DNA of 64,000 nt from NCBI RefSeq assembly GCF_014805685.1, contig NC_060886.1:30851362-30915361 (forward strand), read 5' to 3'. Positions 22,253 through 34,140 of the stretch are shown one piece after another. Within the stretch, counting starts at the first letter, position 1, and each line of letters starts with the position of its first letter. The stretch is from Silurus meridionalis. Lineage: Eukaryota > Chordata > Actinopteri > Siluriformes > Siluridae. The translations under genes and the position numbers were made by a program. The notes below the pieces were generated by a model, which was given only the letters and a program-made list of their open reading frames with translations, made no database searches and was not told where the DNA came from.

Positions 22253-22255
<3 letters not shown>
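20823..22255. other. Unassigned DNA with a possible decayed element at 21060-21790
   Basis: Between 21170 and 21790 the plus strand shows short open stretches separated by stops, such as one encoding LAEGKIIELCRDILRPGDKS. This suggests a broken coding region of an old mobile element or pseudogene. I cannot name the family. 21972-22205 has a minus-strand 77-codon frame with ordinary codon use but no splice context. Confidence 0.3.

Positions 22256-22298
<43 letters not shown>
22256..22298. repeat. (TG)n microsatellite preceded by a TC run
   Basis: About 21 TG units, with 'ctctctctctctc' just upstream at 22232-22247. Confidence 0.97.
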
Positions 22299-22300
<2 letters not shown>

Positions 22301-22589
22301 ACTCATGATGTATTATTTCCGACCAGCCTTTTCAGATGCCTATCCTCTGATGTCTAATCACACTAATGGCTTCATGAAACTCTTGTATAACAGTGCTCCT
22401 TGCTGATGTCGGGTTTCACGTCGGGCATCAGTGACACCGCAGTTTTCACCCAACACCCTGTTTATGTAGATTCGTATAAAATCAGCCCAACGTTCAACTA
22501 CTTTCCCATCTGTTATCCAGCAAATGTGACCGATTACATTAATATAAACACTGGATTACTATGGACCTTAAAGAATCAGTATATGGAGT

Positions 22590-22750
22590 CTAAATCAGGA
22601 CAAAGCCAGCTCCATGAAGGTGCGCTGCACATGGGTTGGAGTGGAACATCTGCTGTAGAGCTCCATCCCTATAGAACACCTTTTGGGTGAACGTGAAGGC
22701 TGAGTGCACACCAGGAACTTTTTCACCTCATCTACATCTGATCTTTGGTA
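22590..22750 (+). mobile_element. Tc1-derived repeat, family A, copy 3 (fragment)
   Basis: Contains 'acaaagccagctccatgaag', 'catgggttggagtggaacat', 'ctgctgtagagctcca', 'gaacaccttttgggtgaacg' and 'gagtgcacaccaggaac' in family order. Both ends are missing. Confidence 0.8.
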
Positions 22751-22920
22751 GTGTTTCAGACGTATAATGAACAAATCTGGATATGATGTTCTTACCCATG
22801 GGTTTGTGCACCAGCAGTAGATTGCTGCATAACATCCTGTGGTGAAAACAAGCTGGTGTTCCTCTGACCTTGTGCTGTTATTCCACAAGTTATGAACCCG
22901 AACTGCAAGGTGTGATTTAG

Positions 22921-23080
22921 TTTGACTTGTTATTCTGACTTGGTATCTCATTATTCTAGGTTGGTATCCTATTACTGTGATTTGGTATCTCATTGTGGAT
23001 TAGTATCTCATTATTTTAGCTTTGTATCCTGTTATTCTGACTAAGTATCTCATTATTTCTACCTGGGATCTCATTACTTT
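22921..23080. repeat. About 20-bp degenerate minisatellite ('tggtatctcattattctga')
   Basis: The phrase 'ttggtatctcattattct' and variants recur about eight times at 18-22-base spacing. A short related stretch in the opposite orientation is at 46855-46925. Confidence 0.85.
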
Positions 23081-24160
23081 GAGCGTTTCTCAGATCAGAA
23101 ATGAAATTTCTCAAAACCACTTGTTCAACCTCCACATGATTTAGTCACTTGTGCTCATTAGAACATTTCTTGTTGCTTTAATTAAATTGCGAACACTTTT
23201 GTACATCATTTAATTGATTGTGAACGAGTGTCTGCTGTTTTCTACCCCATCAGTTGTTTATGTTCATGTTGATCAAAATATATTCTACTGATTTCACCTG
23301 AGTAGTTTTAACCCCCAAAACATCTCAGCATCAGTTCATTGTATTTTGCCTTCATTGAATGCAAAATGTTTAAACTAGTCGTCAGAATCGGTCACTTAAA
23401 ATTTATATTAAACTTTTTATTTTGTAAATGTGTTGAATTGATATTGAAAACATGAATAAACATTGTGCTGATTTTGTTTGTGAACAATGACGAAGGGACT
23501 TTTTATTCTGATGGGAATGAGATAATTATTGACACACACTTGCTTTTGAGAGATGAACTGAGGGTTTTGAGAAAATCCAATGTATTGTGCTGTTTGTACA
23601 CATTGGTTTAAGAAATGCACTTCACTGATTTGCAAATATTAAGGATGATTCGAGAATACACTGCAAAGCAACTGAGAAAACTGTGATAACACAATTGAAA
23701 TAGTTATACAGGTACACAATTGTACAGCGCTCCCAGGTTCGGGTTCAGCTCAGTGTAAACAGTGTAAACATTCCATACAGTATAATCCCCCATAACAAAC
23801 TGGCTTTTTATAGTCTTCCTGCTACAGTGTAGTCAGTAAACAAGTATAAGTGCAATTATATCATACGATATCTAAACTATTTTTTTAGTTGCGTACATTC
23901 TTTTTTATTAGCGAAAGCAATAACAATTACAAGGACAAAATCTGTCGAACATTTACAACATTCTGCATACTTTAAGCACTATTTTGTCCTTTTTACTAAG
24001 ATGCCGTATTCTGCAGTGAGACGTAAAGTTACAGTAGATATATAATGTACACCATTTACTTTATCGTCTTTTTGATGGGCCAGTGGTTAGAGAACAACCG
24101 TATTCCTTTCACTGCCAGAAAAGAACCACCATGTGAGAGAGTAGACTACAACAAAGCGAA
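23081..24160. other. Unique A+T-rich DNA, no gene seen
   Basis: No recognised repeat family or exon. Confidence 0.4.
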
Positions 24161-24311
24161 TTTTATTTTAATTTATTTCATTTTAATTTATTTTAATTTA
24201 TTTTAATTAATTAATTAATTAATTAATTTTATTTTATTTTATTTTATTTTATTTTATTTTATTTTATTTTATTTTATTTTATTTTATTTTATTTTATTTT
24301 ATTTTATTTTT
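24161..24311. repeat. (TTAA)n and (ATTTT)n microsatellite
   Basis: Imperfect 'ttttaatttat' units, then five TTAA units (24208-24226) and about 17 ATTTT units to 24311. Confidence 0.97.
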
Positions 24312-25236
24312 ATAGTTCCACAAAAATGTAAGTTCGTTAAACATTGAACATTTTTATATTTTCAAATATTTAGTAGTTACATTTTATGTTGTGAAATATA
24401 TACTAAAATATAGTAAAAGCTATTTATTTTGTTATAACACAAAAAAAAAAGAAAAAACCTTTTTTCTGATTAGACGAAAAAAAAGAGCTATGATGTGTTT
24501 CTAAAAAAACCAAAACTTACAAGACCCTCTGTCCTGATGAATATTCTGGGCCAGAAAACCTGACTATCATCTGGTGGTAAAAAGCACTGAAATTGGAGAC
24601 TCCTTCCACGAAAAGAAAATGTGCACTACACATGTGACCTGTGTTTAAGTATAAAACCGGTAATGTTTGAGTCTTTCGAGTTTCTTATAGAAAACAAATA
24701 CGTGACCGATCAGAATCAAGAGTTCGGCCGTGCTCTTATATAGTAGACTTTAATTACACCAGATGTCTGTAATCAATATTTTCCACACTAGACATTTTCT
24801 CTACTGACCTTTCCAGCTTTGAGAAAGCGCTTAGCATCATTCCAGATTTCCGCACACGCCAACCTTCACTGCGTCCTCCTGAATGTTCGGTTTGCTGAGT
24901 CTGTAGGCCGAGTGGAAGAATAAAAGGGGCTGCTGATGAAAGAGCCTCGATGAATGGAGCCTAATCTTCTTAATGTACAGCTTTGGAATAAAGCGTGGCG
25001 GCTTGCAGCTGTAGAAATATTTCATGTTTTGAGTTGACAAATAATTAGCTTTGATAGCTAGTGTTTGTCTGACGGTACCTATTAAAGTTCTACGATGTGC
25101 TTGAATGATTTGAGTTGCGATCTGATGCCAGGGTAGGGGAGAGCTGGAGTTTGAGCTGGGGGATACAATACAGCAGGGCAGTGAATGAGTAATTAAGAAA
25201 AAGTCAGAATGGACATTGTTGTTTTAGACACACTAT
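24312..25236. other. Unique A+T-rich DNA, no gene seen
   Basis: A- and T-runs near 24440-24510. The 24837-25040 minus-strand open frame has no known motif. Confidence 0.4.
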
Positions 25237-25238
25237 TA

Positions 25239-25822
25239 CGCGGTGGTATCAAAAAGTTTGGAGAGTCGCTCTGTTTACAAGAAAGTACTTTATTTATCTA
25301 CGTTTCCACACGATCACCTTCAAAATAGTCCCCCCTGCACAGTAATATAGCTCTCCCAGCATTCTTCTGGAACGTGTCCTGGAAGTCTTCATTTCCAAGC
25401 ATGCTGCGATTCACCATAACTGGGTCTTCATCTTCGGGAAGAGAGCAAAGTCCGCAGAAGCTAGATCTAGCGAGTAGGGTGTGTGCGGAAGTGAGATCAC
25501 ATGTATTGTTCTCCGACGATCATCATGCACGAGTTGCCGAACAGTTTCATCATTTTTTTTGGGTTGAGTTCGTTGAAGGTCTTCCTGATCTTCCAGTGAT
25601 GTTCTTTCACTCTTGAAACCACGCAAAACACCTCGAACGCAGTGTCGCCGCATGTCACGTACGTCACGTCTAAAGTCTCTCTGGCAGAGTTTCCCAGTTT
25701 CATGCAGAATTTCAAGTTTGCTCATTGTTCTAACTTGCTGATGAAATAGCAGACGTGGTAATGCACGTGGGATAGAATAGCACCAGTTACACCAATAGTC
25801 TCCAAACATTTTTTTACCACCT
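25239..25822 (-). mobile_element. mariner deletion derivative 1, about 585 bp
   Basis: The left end 'ggtggtatcaaaaagtttgg' and right end 'gtctccaaacatttttttac' plus 'cacct' are inverted repeats. TA precedes the left end (25237-25238). The minus strand carries mariner transposase remnants, including a motif block reading HTPYSLDLASADFALFPK at 25429-25485. Its third catalytic Asp codon is at 25465-25467. The remnant is only about 150 codons against roughly 340-350 for an intact mariner transposase, so most of the gene is missing. Confidence 0.88.
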
Positions 25823-25875
25823 AATATCCACACCAAGCTGCCACATCTGGGACCCTGAGCAGGGCCCTTAACCAC
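25411..25875 (-). pseudogene. mariner transposase remnant
   Basis: This minus-strand open frame of 154 codons runs from outside the element into it. Only the C-terminal part is recognisable: the block ending PYSLDLASADFALFPK, the third catalytic-Asp region of mariner (DD34D) enzymes. An intact enzyme would insert mariner DNA at TA sites in the nucleus. The paired N-terminal DNA-binding domain and the first two Asp residues are not recognisable in one frame. The SPD motif usual at this site reads SLD. It is a dead, internally deleted copy with no host role inferred. Confidence 0.75.
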
Positions 25876-25930
25876 ATAGCTGCTCAGTTGTATTCAGATG
25901 TCGCTCTGGATGAAAAGGCCCTAAAATGCC
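25823..25930 (+). mobile_element. tRNA-derived SINE (family S), 5'-truncated
   Basis: Starts at the mariner edge with 'accaagctgccacatctggg', then 'gcagggcccttaacc', 'tgctcagttgtattcag' and the tail 'gtcgctctggatga'. The tRNA head is missing. Confidence 0.7.
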
Positions 25931-25934
25931 CTAA

Positions 25935-26115
25935 AATCTTTTTTCCAGCTATATGTAGTTCCTTTCCAAATTGCTAGCATACAATTCCATAGAATGGTTT
26001 TGGACGCGGTAGCATGACATTTTCCTTAACATTTTCCCTAAAATCTGGTAGAACATCTTCCTAGAAGAGTGGAGCTTATTCTAACAGCACATGGAGGCTA
26101 AATGTGGAAAGGTAA
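25935..26115 (+). mobile_element. Tc1-derived repeat, family A, copy 4 (internally deleted)
   Basis: The left part 'tagttcctttccaaattgct' and 'tagcatgacattttcc' jumps directly to the right part 'aaaatctggtagaacatctt' and 'agaagagtggagcttatt'. The central transposase region is missing. Confidence 0.8.
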
Positions 26116-27414
26116 TGTATATCTGCAACAGCATTTGCATATTCTTAGATGGACCTGAGGATGTCATCACTGATTCCACATTAGAACTAAACAGCACCAA
26201 TTTCCCCGCCTTCAATGTGTAATCCACAGACTATCATCTATTCATATAGCATTCATGACGTTGTTGTTATTGCAGATCGGAGTTTCAGCGCCTTTCCTGG
26301 AGTAATGAATCGCAATCTTTTATGGCTTATCCCCAAGCGATTTTCTCCGCCACGATGAGGCTGATTATGTGTGTCACCCCGTCACACAGGACGTAATTAG
26401 TTAGGAAAGGTTCAATAACGGGGTGTGTAAAAGGCCTGTCACGCTACAACGCGTTATCCCCCGCCTCAGACACGGGACTAATCTTCATTACCCGAGTGTT
26501 AGACGAGTCCTTCCGTCCTCGGAAGAGCTTTTCCCAGAGCGAGCCTGAAAAATAGATTTAGGAGAAAGTCCACGATGGTCAAACACGCAATTTGCAGGTA
26601 TTGACTTCTTTCTGGCACGTGTGAAAGATTGATTAGTTTTGTGCATGCCGGGGCTTGAAACCAAAAAGTCCTGACTCTTGATATTTTTTCCCCTGGAACT
26701 GGTTATTATTGTGCTATGAATTCGAGTTTGAAAATGAAGATGGAGAACTGGTTTTCCATTTTATTCCTTTACCGTGTCTCGTTTTTCGCAGGAGAATGTA
26801 ATCATAGCCATCTGTGGGATTTGTGTTGGTGATTGTGCTGTGACATGATACGTAATAAAAAGTCTTTACTTAAGCGAAATAGGTTAATCAAGAAGATCCC
26901 AGTCGAATAACAGGCTTAGGAAGAGCTCGAGCTCGAGATGAAATATATTCAAATGATTGTAAAGAATTTTCATATAATATCATTAATTAATGCCATTATT
27001 GGAAAAAAAACAAAGGACTTACAAAATACAGAAAGAAATTAAAACAATATATTGCTAATGCATTAATTATTAAAGCAATAATATTAATTAATTATTTGAA
27101 TTAAAAATTAAATTTAAGATACAGATATTTGGTTGTGTAAAGGGATTGTACACGAGTATGTTGAGTCCATATTGGATCTTGCAGTGGGATTTAATGATGA
27201 ATTCAGCACTAAATAGTATCAAATGTACACTAGAGGCACTAGACTTCTTTTAGTGTGTATATATTTTAGCTACATATGTTATTTATTGTAAAAAATACTA
27301 ATACAACATTTTTCTTGGAGATTATGATCAGGATTAGACTATTTACCGGCTAAAACATATGATTTTACATGACTATAAATTATGAAGCTTCTCTATAGAA
27401 CTTTATCCGTCTAT
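26116..27414. other. Unique DNA, possible conserved non-coding segment at 26270-26600
   Basis: 26270-26600 is repeat-free, G+C-richer than its surroundings, and contains 'gatgaggctgattatgtgtg', 'gacgtaattagttagg' and 'gggactaatcttcattaccc'. No exon is recognised. 26940-27120 is strongly A+T-rich. Confidence 0.35.
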
Positions 27415-27680
27415 ACATACACTTCATGGACAAAAATGTGGAGGTGAGAAGGTTGAGGAGGCCTGGGGTGCAGTCAGCTTAATACCAAAGGTGTTCAATA
27501 GGGTTGGGATCTCTATAGCAGGAGATCTTTCACCTTAACCCATGTAAAGCGTATCTTCATCGAGATGGTTTTGCGTACAGGGGCATCGTCTTGCTGGAAC
27601 AGGTTTTGGGTCTCCTAGTTTCATGCTACAGCATCCAAACTTGTCCTATACAATTGAGTGCCTTGTGTTAAAATGCTTTA
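27415..27680 (-). mobile_element. Tc1-derived repeat, family A, copy 5
   Basis: Read in reverse order: 'tggacaaaaatgtggaggtg', 'gaggcctggggtgcagtcag', 'ggtgttcaatagggttggga', 'tctatagcaggagatctttc', 'ctggaacaggttttgggtct' and 'tcctatacaattgagtgcc'. The right arm is shortened. Confidence 0.85.
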
Positions 27681-28863
27681 TTTGTGGGTTTAATATATAA
27701 AAATATATTAGAGACATTTGAACAGCAGACAGAAGATAAGTACCTAATACAAAGAAAGAATGAATAATAAATGACTAAAAAAATATAAACTCAAAAGCTC
27801 ATCTTTTCGTATAGCACCATGATTGGCCATCATGAACCAATTGCTTGAACTCAAATCCTCAATTGCACATTGAAGTCGCTTGAGTCCCCAAAAGAGATGT
27901 TCCTCGCTCTCGATGGTACTGTTCTTTATGGAATCTTAAATTGAGCGTAGACCCGTATTCTCCATGCCCTGATGGGATTATTTGGACTGGATGGTAATGG
28001 AAATATATTTTTTCCCTGCTCTCGTCTGAAATCAAAGCTCGAGGTGACTCTGGTGGTGGCTGCAATATCACCGAGGCAGCAATAGTCTCGGAGATGGTCT
28101 CGTTCTACACGAGGACTCGGAGGGAGCGACGTGTGGATTACACGCAGGACCCGGAATGATTGAATCGCACGTGTGCAAATCCATTTACCGGAAATGGATG
28201 GGAGAGGAGGGATGAGATAAAGAAATTGGAGAGCGAAGGGAGGCATGATGAGAGGGGAGGAAACAAGAATGTGAAGGAGCCTGTCAGAAACACTGATGCA
28301 GTATGAAGATACATGCATTTTATTTTAGAGATTAAAGGTGGATTAGCTGAAGATTTTGATGTATTAAATATACATTTGATGTCCGTATTCAATTCAGGTT
28401 TCCGTACCCCTCTGTTTGATCGGGTCGAGCCGATTATTACATCCTTATTGTAAACAGACTGAACCAAATGAAAGCAGGCAACCGGCGATCTTCTTCATAT
28501 TATGGATCATTTAGGACCACATGCTTTGCTCATCCAGAGCTGCCTCATGCTTTAAGATTGATTGGCCATTTGAAAGACGATCACGTCCAACCCCTGCTGT
28601 TTAATAGAAACATATTGCCGAAGTGCACGGCCAGCTTTTTTTTCGCCCTTCACCAAGAGGAAATACAGTCAACCGTATGTTTTGGGTCGGCTTTCTGTTT
28701 TTCCTGATGAACTGAATGGAAATTACTGCTGACAATGGTATAATTATGGCATGAATGCAGTCCAGTGGCCAACTCATAAATATGAAATACATCACCGAGG
28801 AGTTTTCAAAGCGATGTAGCACAGCTTGAGTCAGACCCTGACAGCATGAGGCCGACTCTGGCA

Positions 28864-28867
<4 letters not shown>
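27681..28867. other. Unique DNA, no gene seen
   Basis: Overlapping open frames on both strands at 27859-28707 show no known domain. G+C is higher at 27990-28270. Conservation was not testable. Confidence 0.35.

Positions 28868-28914
<47 letters not shown>
28868..28914. repeat. (GT)n microsatellite
   Basis: About 23 GT units. Confidence 0.98.
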
Positions 28915-28915
<1 letters not shown>

Positions 28916-30547
28916 CTGATAGAGGAAAGATGGGGTTGTTTTTGGCAGACTCTTGTCACTGTAGTTATTGAAGGACCTTGATGTCTTGATCTGGTCCTGA
29001 GACTCGTTTCGCTTCACCCCATCAGGAAGGCGGAATCTGTGTGATCACATCCCAGCCTGAGGTTTTCATCCTCTGTGTTTTGAAACTGGCAATAAGCCTC
29101 ACAATTACAATTCCTAACCAAGTAAATGAAAAAATCTACTCAGTATAATATTATAGATTATATTATGCAGGATTGTATGTATGTACCTACGACAACGCCT
29201 TTTTATTTCCTTTATCTTCTAAAACTCATGATCTTTATTACATGGCAGGTCTACGGCGAGATAAGATCCCAAGACCATTCCGAATGATGAGGCTTATTGA
29301 GCTTAGGGTTTGTTTAAGCAGTTCTGGAAATACACAGACTTCCACGTGCACTCGCCAAGAATCTGCTGCACGTCTGAACAAAATGTCTGGTTATTATTTT
29401 CCCTTGAGAAAGGTTAAAAATGTGAACCGTTGCAGGTTTATTATATTGCATTTTTTTTTTTTCATTGGGGGAGTAAGGAGTGTTCATTTCTTAAGCAGAT
29501 ACGAGATCGGGGTGAATATATATTTTACTTGTCAGATTAATTACTAGCTGTGTGTTGACTATTAAATGCACCTGCGATCATAAAAAGTGCAAGATTTTGA
29601 ACCTTCTGTCTTTTTTGGGGGTTTTCACACAAACTCATGTCGATGTTATAAAAAAGGATTTGATAACGTCTCGTCAATTAGCGGCAAATTTTTTTCTATT
29701 CATTAGCTCCAATAAGCGTGAGCGTTCGTAATAAACCCGGATCGTTTCGCAAATCTGGTACCTTGCGCCGATCGTTCAAACAAATAGCCTCGAAAGACAC
29801 CTGACATTCAGCAGAAACAAAGAAAGGACAAGGAATGAATACAAAATGCAGAAAAGTCATCGGTAGAAAGATGAGCGCTCCGGAAAGCTCGTATTGATCT
29901 CCTTCTTCAAAAAAAAAAAAAAAAAAGACAAATGAGAGTGAGGAGAAACAACCGAACAAATGAAAGCCCGCGTCCCCTGTCAATACCCCGAGGACTGCTG
30001 GTGTTAATTGGGTCAATGCAGCATACACAAACACATCCACACACCCCATTAATGTCCTTCTTAACCCTCCCGTAGGAACCGGTCGCTCATTAGTACCTCT
30101 GTCACTGTAGCAGGACCGCAGATGGAAGCAGAGACAAAAGCAATGTCACAAAAGCAATGCTGAGTTATTGCTCACTAATAGGTTCCTTTGTGTTTTGCTT
30201 TATACTCACGCCATGCTTTATTATCACAATGAAGCTCAGAATAAAGAAAAGGCAACTTTAACTGGAGAACATAGAGTTGTTGTTGGTATAAAAGCAGACA
30301 CATAAACAACAAAAAACTCACGCTTTATAAAGTAATCAACACTGTAAGTCGCCACATTCCTCTGTCCATAATAACTATAAAATGTAAATGTGAGATCAGG
30401 AAAAAAAACACAACACATGGAAAATTAGAAGTCCTAATGTTCTGAGCATCTGTAGTGATGGTGAGAAGGATTCAGGAAACGAAGGTTTCTGTTACACCAA
30501 ACTATATGCCCTGAACAGCCATAAAATAAGACCGAATGCCGTTTTTC

Positions 30548-30550
<3 letters not shown>
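28915..30550. other. Unique DNA, no gene seen
   Basis: No recognised repeat. An A-run lies at 29908-29926. Open frames at 29173-29547 and 29696-30049 have no motif I can name. Confidence 0.4.

Positions 30551-30600
<50 letters not shown>
30551..30600. repeat. (TG)25 microsatellite
   Basis: Uninterrupted TG run. Confidence 0.98.
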
Positions 30601-30602
<2 letters not shown>

Positions 30603-30689
30603 CATTTTAGGGGTATTAAGTATCTAACGTAGACCTGTCACCCTTGTAGACTGCAGCTGGTGTTGAAAATAGGGAAGTTTTCCCAGGAT

Positions 30690-30805
30690 TTTGTTCCTCA
30701 ATATATACACCTTCTGCATGCAAGGGGTATGTGTGGCCCAGCAGTGGCAGCTTGGTGGTGCTGGAATTTAAACCCATTACCTTCTGATCTATCCATAGCT
30801 CCTTT
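30690..30805 (-). mobile_element. tRNA-derived SINE (family S), fragment
   Basis: Minus strand reads 'gatcagaaggtaatgggttt', 'aaattccagcaccaccaagc' and 'tgccactgctgggcc'. These are the head-to-body junction of family S. The 3' part is missing. Confidence 0.65.
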
Positions 30806-30959
30806 AACATGCTGCATGCATGCACAATCCAATGGTGTTTGTTTTTCCTCTAGTTTATTCACTCTAGTTCGTCTTATTCAATGATTACGGAGAGGAACCT
30901 TGTCACGGGATTGTTTGTACCTCAGTCCTCTCATGTTTGTGTTCCAGAATTAGTTTTGC

Positions 30960-31027
30960 AATCCGTTGCTGCCACATGATTGGCACCTCATCAGGTGTTC
31001 CTAATTAAGTAGCCGGTGAGTTTATAT
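30960..31027. mobile_element. Tc1-like family D terminal fragment
   Basis: 'ttgctgccacatgattggca' and 'caggtgttcctaattaagta' followed by 'gccggtgag' match the terminal region seen at 4960-5070. Only about 70 bases remain. Confidence 0.65.
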
Positions 31028-31189
31028 ATCGATTTTGCTCATCGTTCTACAGATTTAAGGTGTTCAGTGGCCCCAAACCTGAAGGATTTACTGTGATTAT
31101 AGAAAGACTCCAATGTCAATTCTGAGATGTGTTTTTGATCTTCAGGAGGTGTAGATGGATGTGTGAGGAGACACTGTCACTACTCCGTG

Positions 31190-31755
31190 TACGACGGACA
31201 AAGTGGTTAAAGCTCTTGTTTATGGTCATAAGATTGAGGGTTCAAGTCCCACAACCACAAGTTTCCATTGTTGGTCCCTTGAGCCTGACACTTGACCCTC
31301 TCTGTTGCAAGGGTGTCATACCATGGCTGAGCCCAGACACCTAACTGTCTGTTCTTCAGGGGCACTAAACCATGTCTGACCCTGTGTTCTGACCAGCTTC
31401 CTGAAAACTAGGAAAAGTGGTAGCTTAGTGGTTAAGGCTCTGTGTTAATGATCAGAAGGTTGTGGATTTAAGCCGCATTCTTGGGCCCTTGAGCAAGGCA
31501 CTTAACCCTCTGTTCTTCAGGGGCACCATGCCATAGCTGACCCTGTGCTCTGACCCCAGCTTCCTGAAAACTAGTAGTAGGTCAGTGGATAATGCTCATG
31601 GGTTACTGATTGGGATTCAAGCCCCACAGTTGGGGCCTTCAGCAAGGGCCTTAACCCTCTGTGTTCCAGGGGTACTGACCTGAGTTTTGCCCCCAGCTTC
31701 CCAACATTGCTAGGAAATGTGAAGAAGGAATTTCTTCTGTGCTTTAACATACACG
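31190..31755 (+). mobile_element. Three tandem tRNA-derived SINE units
   Basis: Unit 1 (about 31190-31414) has 'aaagtggttaaagctc' (box A-like) and 'gggttcaagtccc' (31238-31250, box B-like). It also contains an internal repeat of its own body. Unit 2 (about 31415-31573) begins 'agtggtagcttagtggttaa', has a weaker box B 'ggatttaagcc', and the body 'cttgagcaaggcacttaacc'. Unit 3 (about 31574-31755) has 'gtcagtggataatgctc' and 'gggattcaagcccc'. It alone carries the 3' tail 'atttcttctgtgctttaaca'. Units 1 and 2 end at the same body position 'cagcttcctgaaaacta', so the array looks like a multimer formed by duplication. Confidence 0.85.
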
Positions 31756-32135
31756 TGAGACGTAAAAAAGCACCTTCACCTTTATCTAGTGTTTTAAATG
31801 TGTCTCAAAAGCTGTTTTCACAACATATTTAGCATTTTCCTCTCTAGAAAAAAAAACACACCTTGAAAGAGAAGTGAACTCAGCTGGAGGACTCAGACAG
31901 AAGACAGGATGTGGGATGTTATTAAAAAAAACAAACAGAAAGTCTCAGTCCGGAGAATTGTTGGGAATTTGAGCTCTGTAAGTCGAGCGGCTTTTCACTG
32001 GGGTGTAAATGATCAAAAAGGAGAAGACTGTAAGATGTCACACTAGGGGGAACGGAAGAAAGGATCGAGTAGTCTGAAAGTAACAGTGGTAATTGCAGTT
32101 AGGAAGTTTTTTGGAAACCAAAGAAGCGCAGGTAC

Positions 32136-32158
32136 GTGTGTGTGTGTGTGTGTGTGTG
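32136..32158. repeat. (GT)n microsatellite
   Basis: About 11 GT units. Confidence 0.95.
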
Positions 32159-32239
32159 TATGTGTTAGTCAGGTTTCATGATTATGCATATTTTTTTACG
32201 AAATAAAACTGTACCGTATATAGAGAAATGTTTGAGATC

Positions 32240-32500
32240 ACTTGACCATAAGATTTCAAGCATTTTGTGCATCTTATTCCATATTCCTCCACTCTTCTGG
32301 GAAGATGTTCCACTAGATTTCATGGAGATTTTTGTGAGACATGGGCCTGGGGTGCAGTCAGTGTTTATATTCATCCCAAAGGAGCTCTGTAGCAGGAGAT
32401 CTTCCAAATCATCCATGTAAAGCATAACTTCATGAAGCTGGCTTTGGGCACAGGAGCATTGTCATGCTGCAGGTTTGGGTCTTCTAGCCACCTTATTCAA
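32240..32500 (-). mobile_element. Tc1-derived repeat, family A, copy 6
   Basis: Reverse order: 'cactcttctgggaagatgtt', 'ccactagatttcatggagat', 'gggcctggggtgcagtcagt', 'ctctgtagcaggagatcttc', 'catgaagctggctttgggca' and 'gagcattgtcatgctg'. Ends are decayed. The 80-codon plus-strand frame across it is a by-product. Confidence 0.85.
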
Positions 32501-33840
32501 AGACAAAACTAAAGGCTAAAACTTGTTTAAAAAAAAATCAGCTCAAGTACAGTTGGCCCTGATTATTTTGAGGACCTTAGCATGGAGGATAGAGACAGAG
32601 ATGTTAGTTAGGGCACAGTGCCGAGGGCGTTTTGTCGGCAGTATTTAAGTAGTGAATTATGTGTGCAGGACTGAAGTGAGTCCATCTATCTCAGATTCCA
32701 AGGGGATCTGCTCAGTCGATTTGTACTGAATTTGTTTGTAAAATATTGGCTGCTGGAGAAGATCAGTTATTACGTTACTGATCTGAGGAACCGTGAAGTG
32801 TGTTTATGCATATTAGAGAAGAAGTGCCTTTCCAGAATTCTGACTGTGTATCACCTGCCTTCCTTTTCTGCATCGTCTTGATTTCACCACCTGCCATTAA
32901 AAAGACAGTGCTGCTTGGTGAGGATAATAGATTGTCGCAGGAACGCCGCTGCTCCCTAATAACGACGCAGAACGCAATCATACATCCTAATAAAGGAGCG
33001 AAGATACACACTACAGCAGCACTTTTAACCGAGCAGGCACATGTTCTCCCCAACGCACTCCAAACTAATGCAATAACGGCTGCTGTGTCTCCGACTCCCT
33101 CGCTGGAAAGAGCGAGATTTCAGCCGGGAATGATATGAAGCCCTCCGTACAATTGCTCCCACTTTTCAAACCTCAGAGCATTTATTGTTTATTTGGTACC
33201 GGCTCCGGTTCAGGCTGAGGCTGTTATGAAGCATATTGTGTTTCCCCTCAAGTCACTTTGAAAGTTTCATTCATCTCGTTTAGAGAGTGTGTTGGGACGA
33301 TTTGCTTTGCGCTTCTCAAACAGATTCTCTGTAAAAGGCACACTGTGAGTTGCTCAGATAGATGGAGGAAGGTCTTTGCTTGTCTCAAAATGTTCACACT
33401 ATCAGTGCTGCATCATTTCTATAAGCCATGGAAGAAACGAGCATCTGAGCAGTGATAAATAGCAAGTTCGTAACCAAAAAAGCGAGCAAATGTTTTAACA
33501 AATATATCAGGGTGTACGACGCTGATGGGGAGTGCTGTTTTTCTGTTTTCTTTGGTTGACTGTCAGAGGTTTGCATATGTCTTAGCTGTCTGGTCTGAAA
33601 GGAGGAATAATAATATGCTTTTATTTGTATAAGATTGTTATTTCTCGCTCCCATTTTTTTTGGTTTTGCTACAATTTATGAAATGGTTTCATTAAAAGCG
33701 ATTGTTGGGGACATTCAGCATGATTATAATAAAAGGCCAGAGTTTAATAAAAAGACGTCCTCATTCTAATGGTCCACCAACATTTTCACATTGAAATAAA
33801 TGTGATTTATATAAATGTACCTGCTCTGGTTCAGAAAATC
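32501..33840. other. Unique DNA, no gene seen
   Basis: 32820-33240 is repeat-free and G+C-richer, with open frames on both strands (32775-33138) lacking any recognised domain. It could be a conserved non-coding segment, but that is a guess. Confidence 0.35.
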
Positions 33841-34140
33841 TGTTCTATACAAGTCTATACTGGATAAAACTGGCCTTGTCTGGTCTGTACCACTCTATTC
33901 TGGATTAAACTGGCCTTGTCTGTTCTGTACAAGTCTATACTGGATTAAACTGGCCTTGTCTAGTCTGTACAAGTCTATACTGGATTAAACTGGCCTTGTC
34001 TGGTCTGTACAAGTCTATACTGGATTAAACTGGCCTTGTCTGGTCTGTACCACTCTATACTGGATTAAACTGGTTTGGTCTGGTCTCTGGTAGGCATGTA
34101 CAGTCTTAACTGGACTGTACTAATCTTGTCATGTATGTTC
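33841..34140. repeat. 40-bp minisatellite, about six full units
   Basis: Unit 'tctgtacaagtctatactgg' plus 'attaaactggccttgtctgg'. Four central units are almost identical. A 'cactctat' variant occurs in units 2 and 6. Units decay after 34080. Confidence 0.97.

Noticed and set aside
28138..28707. Open frames of 79-130 codons on both strands
   Set aside because: No known motif and no exon signals. Probably non-coding unique DNA.
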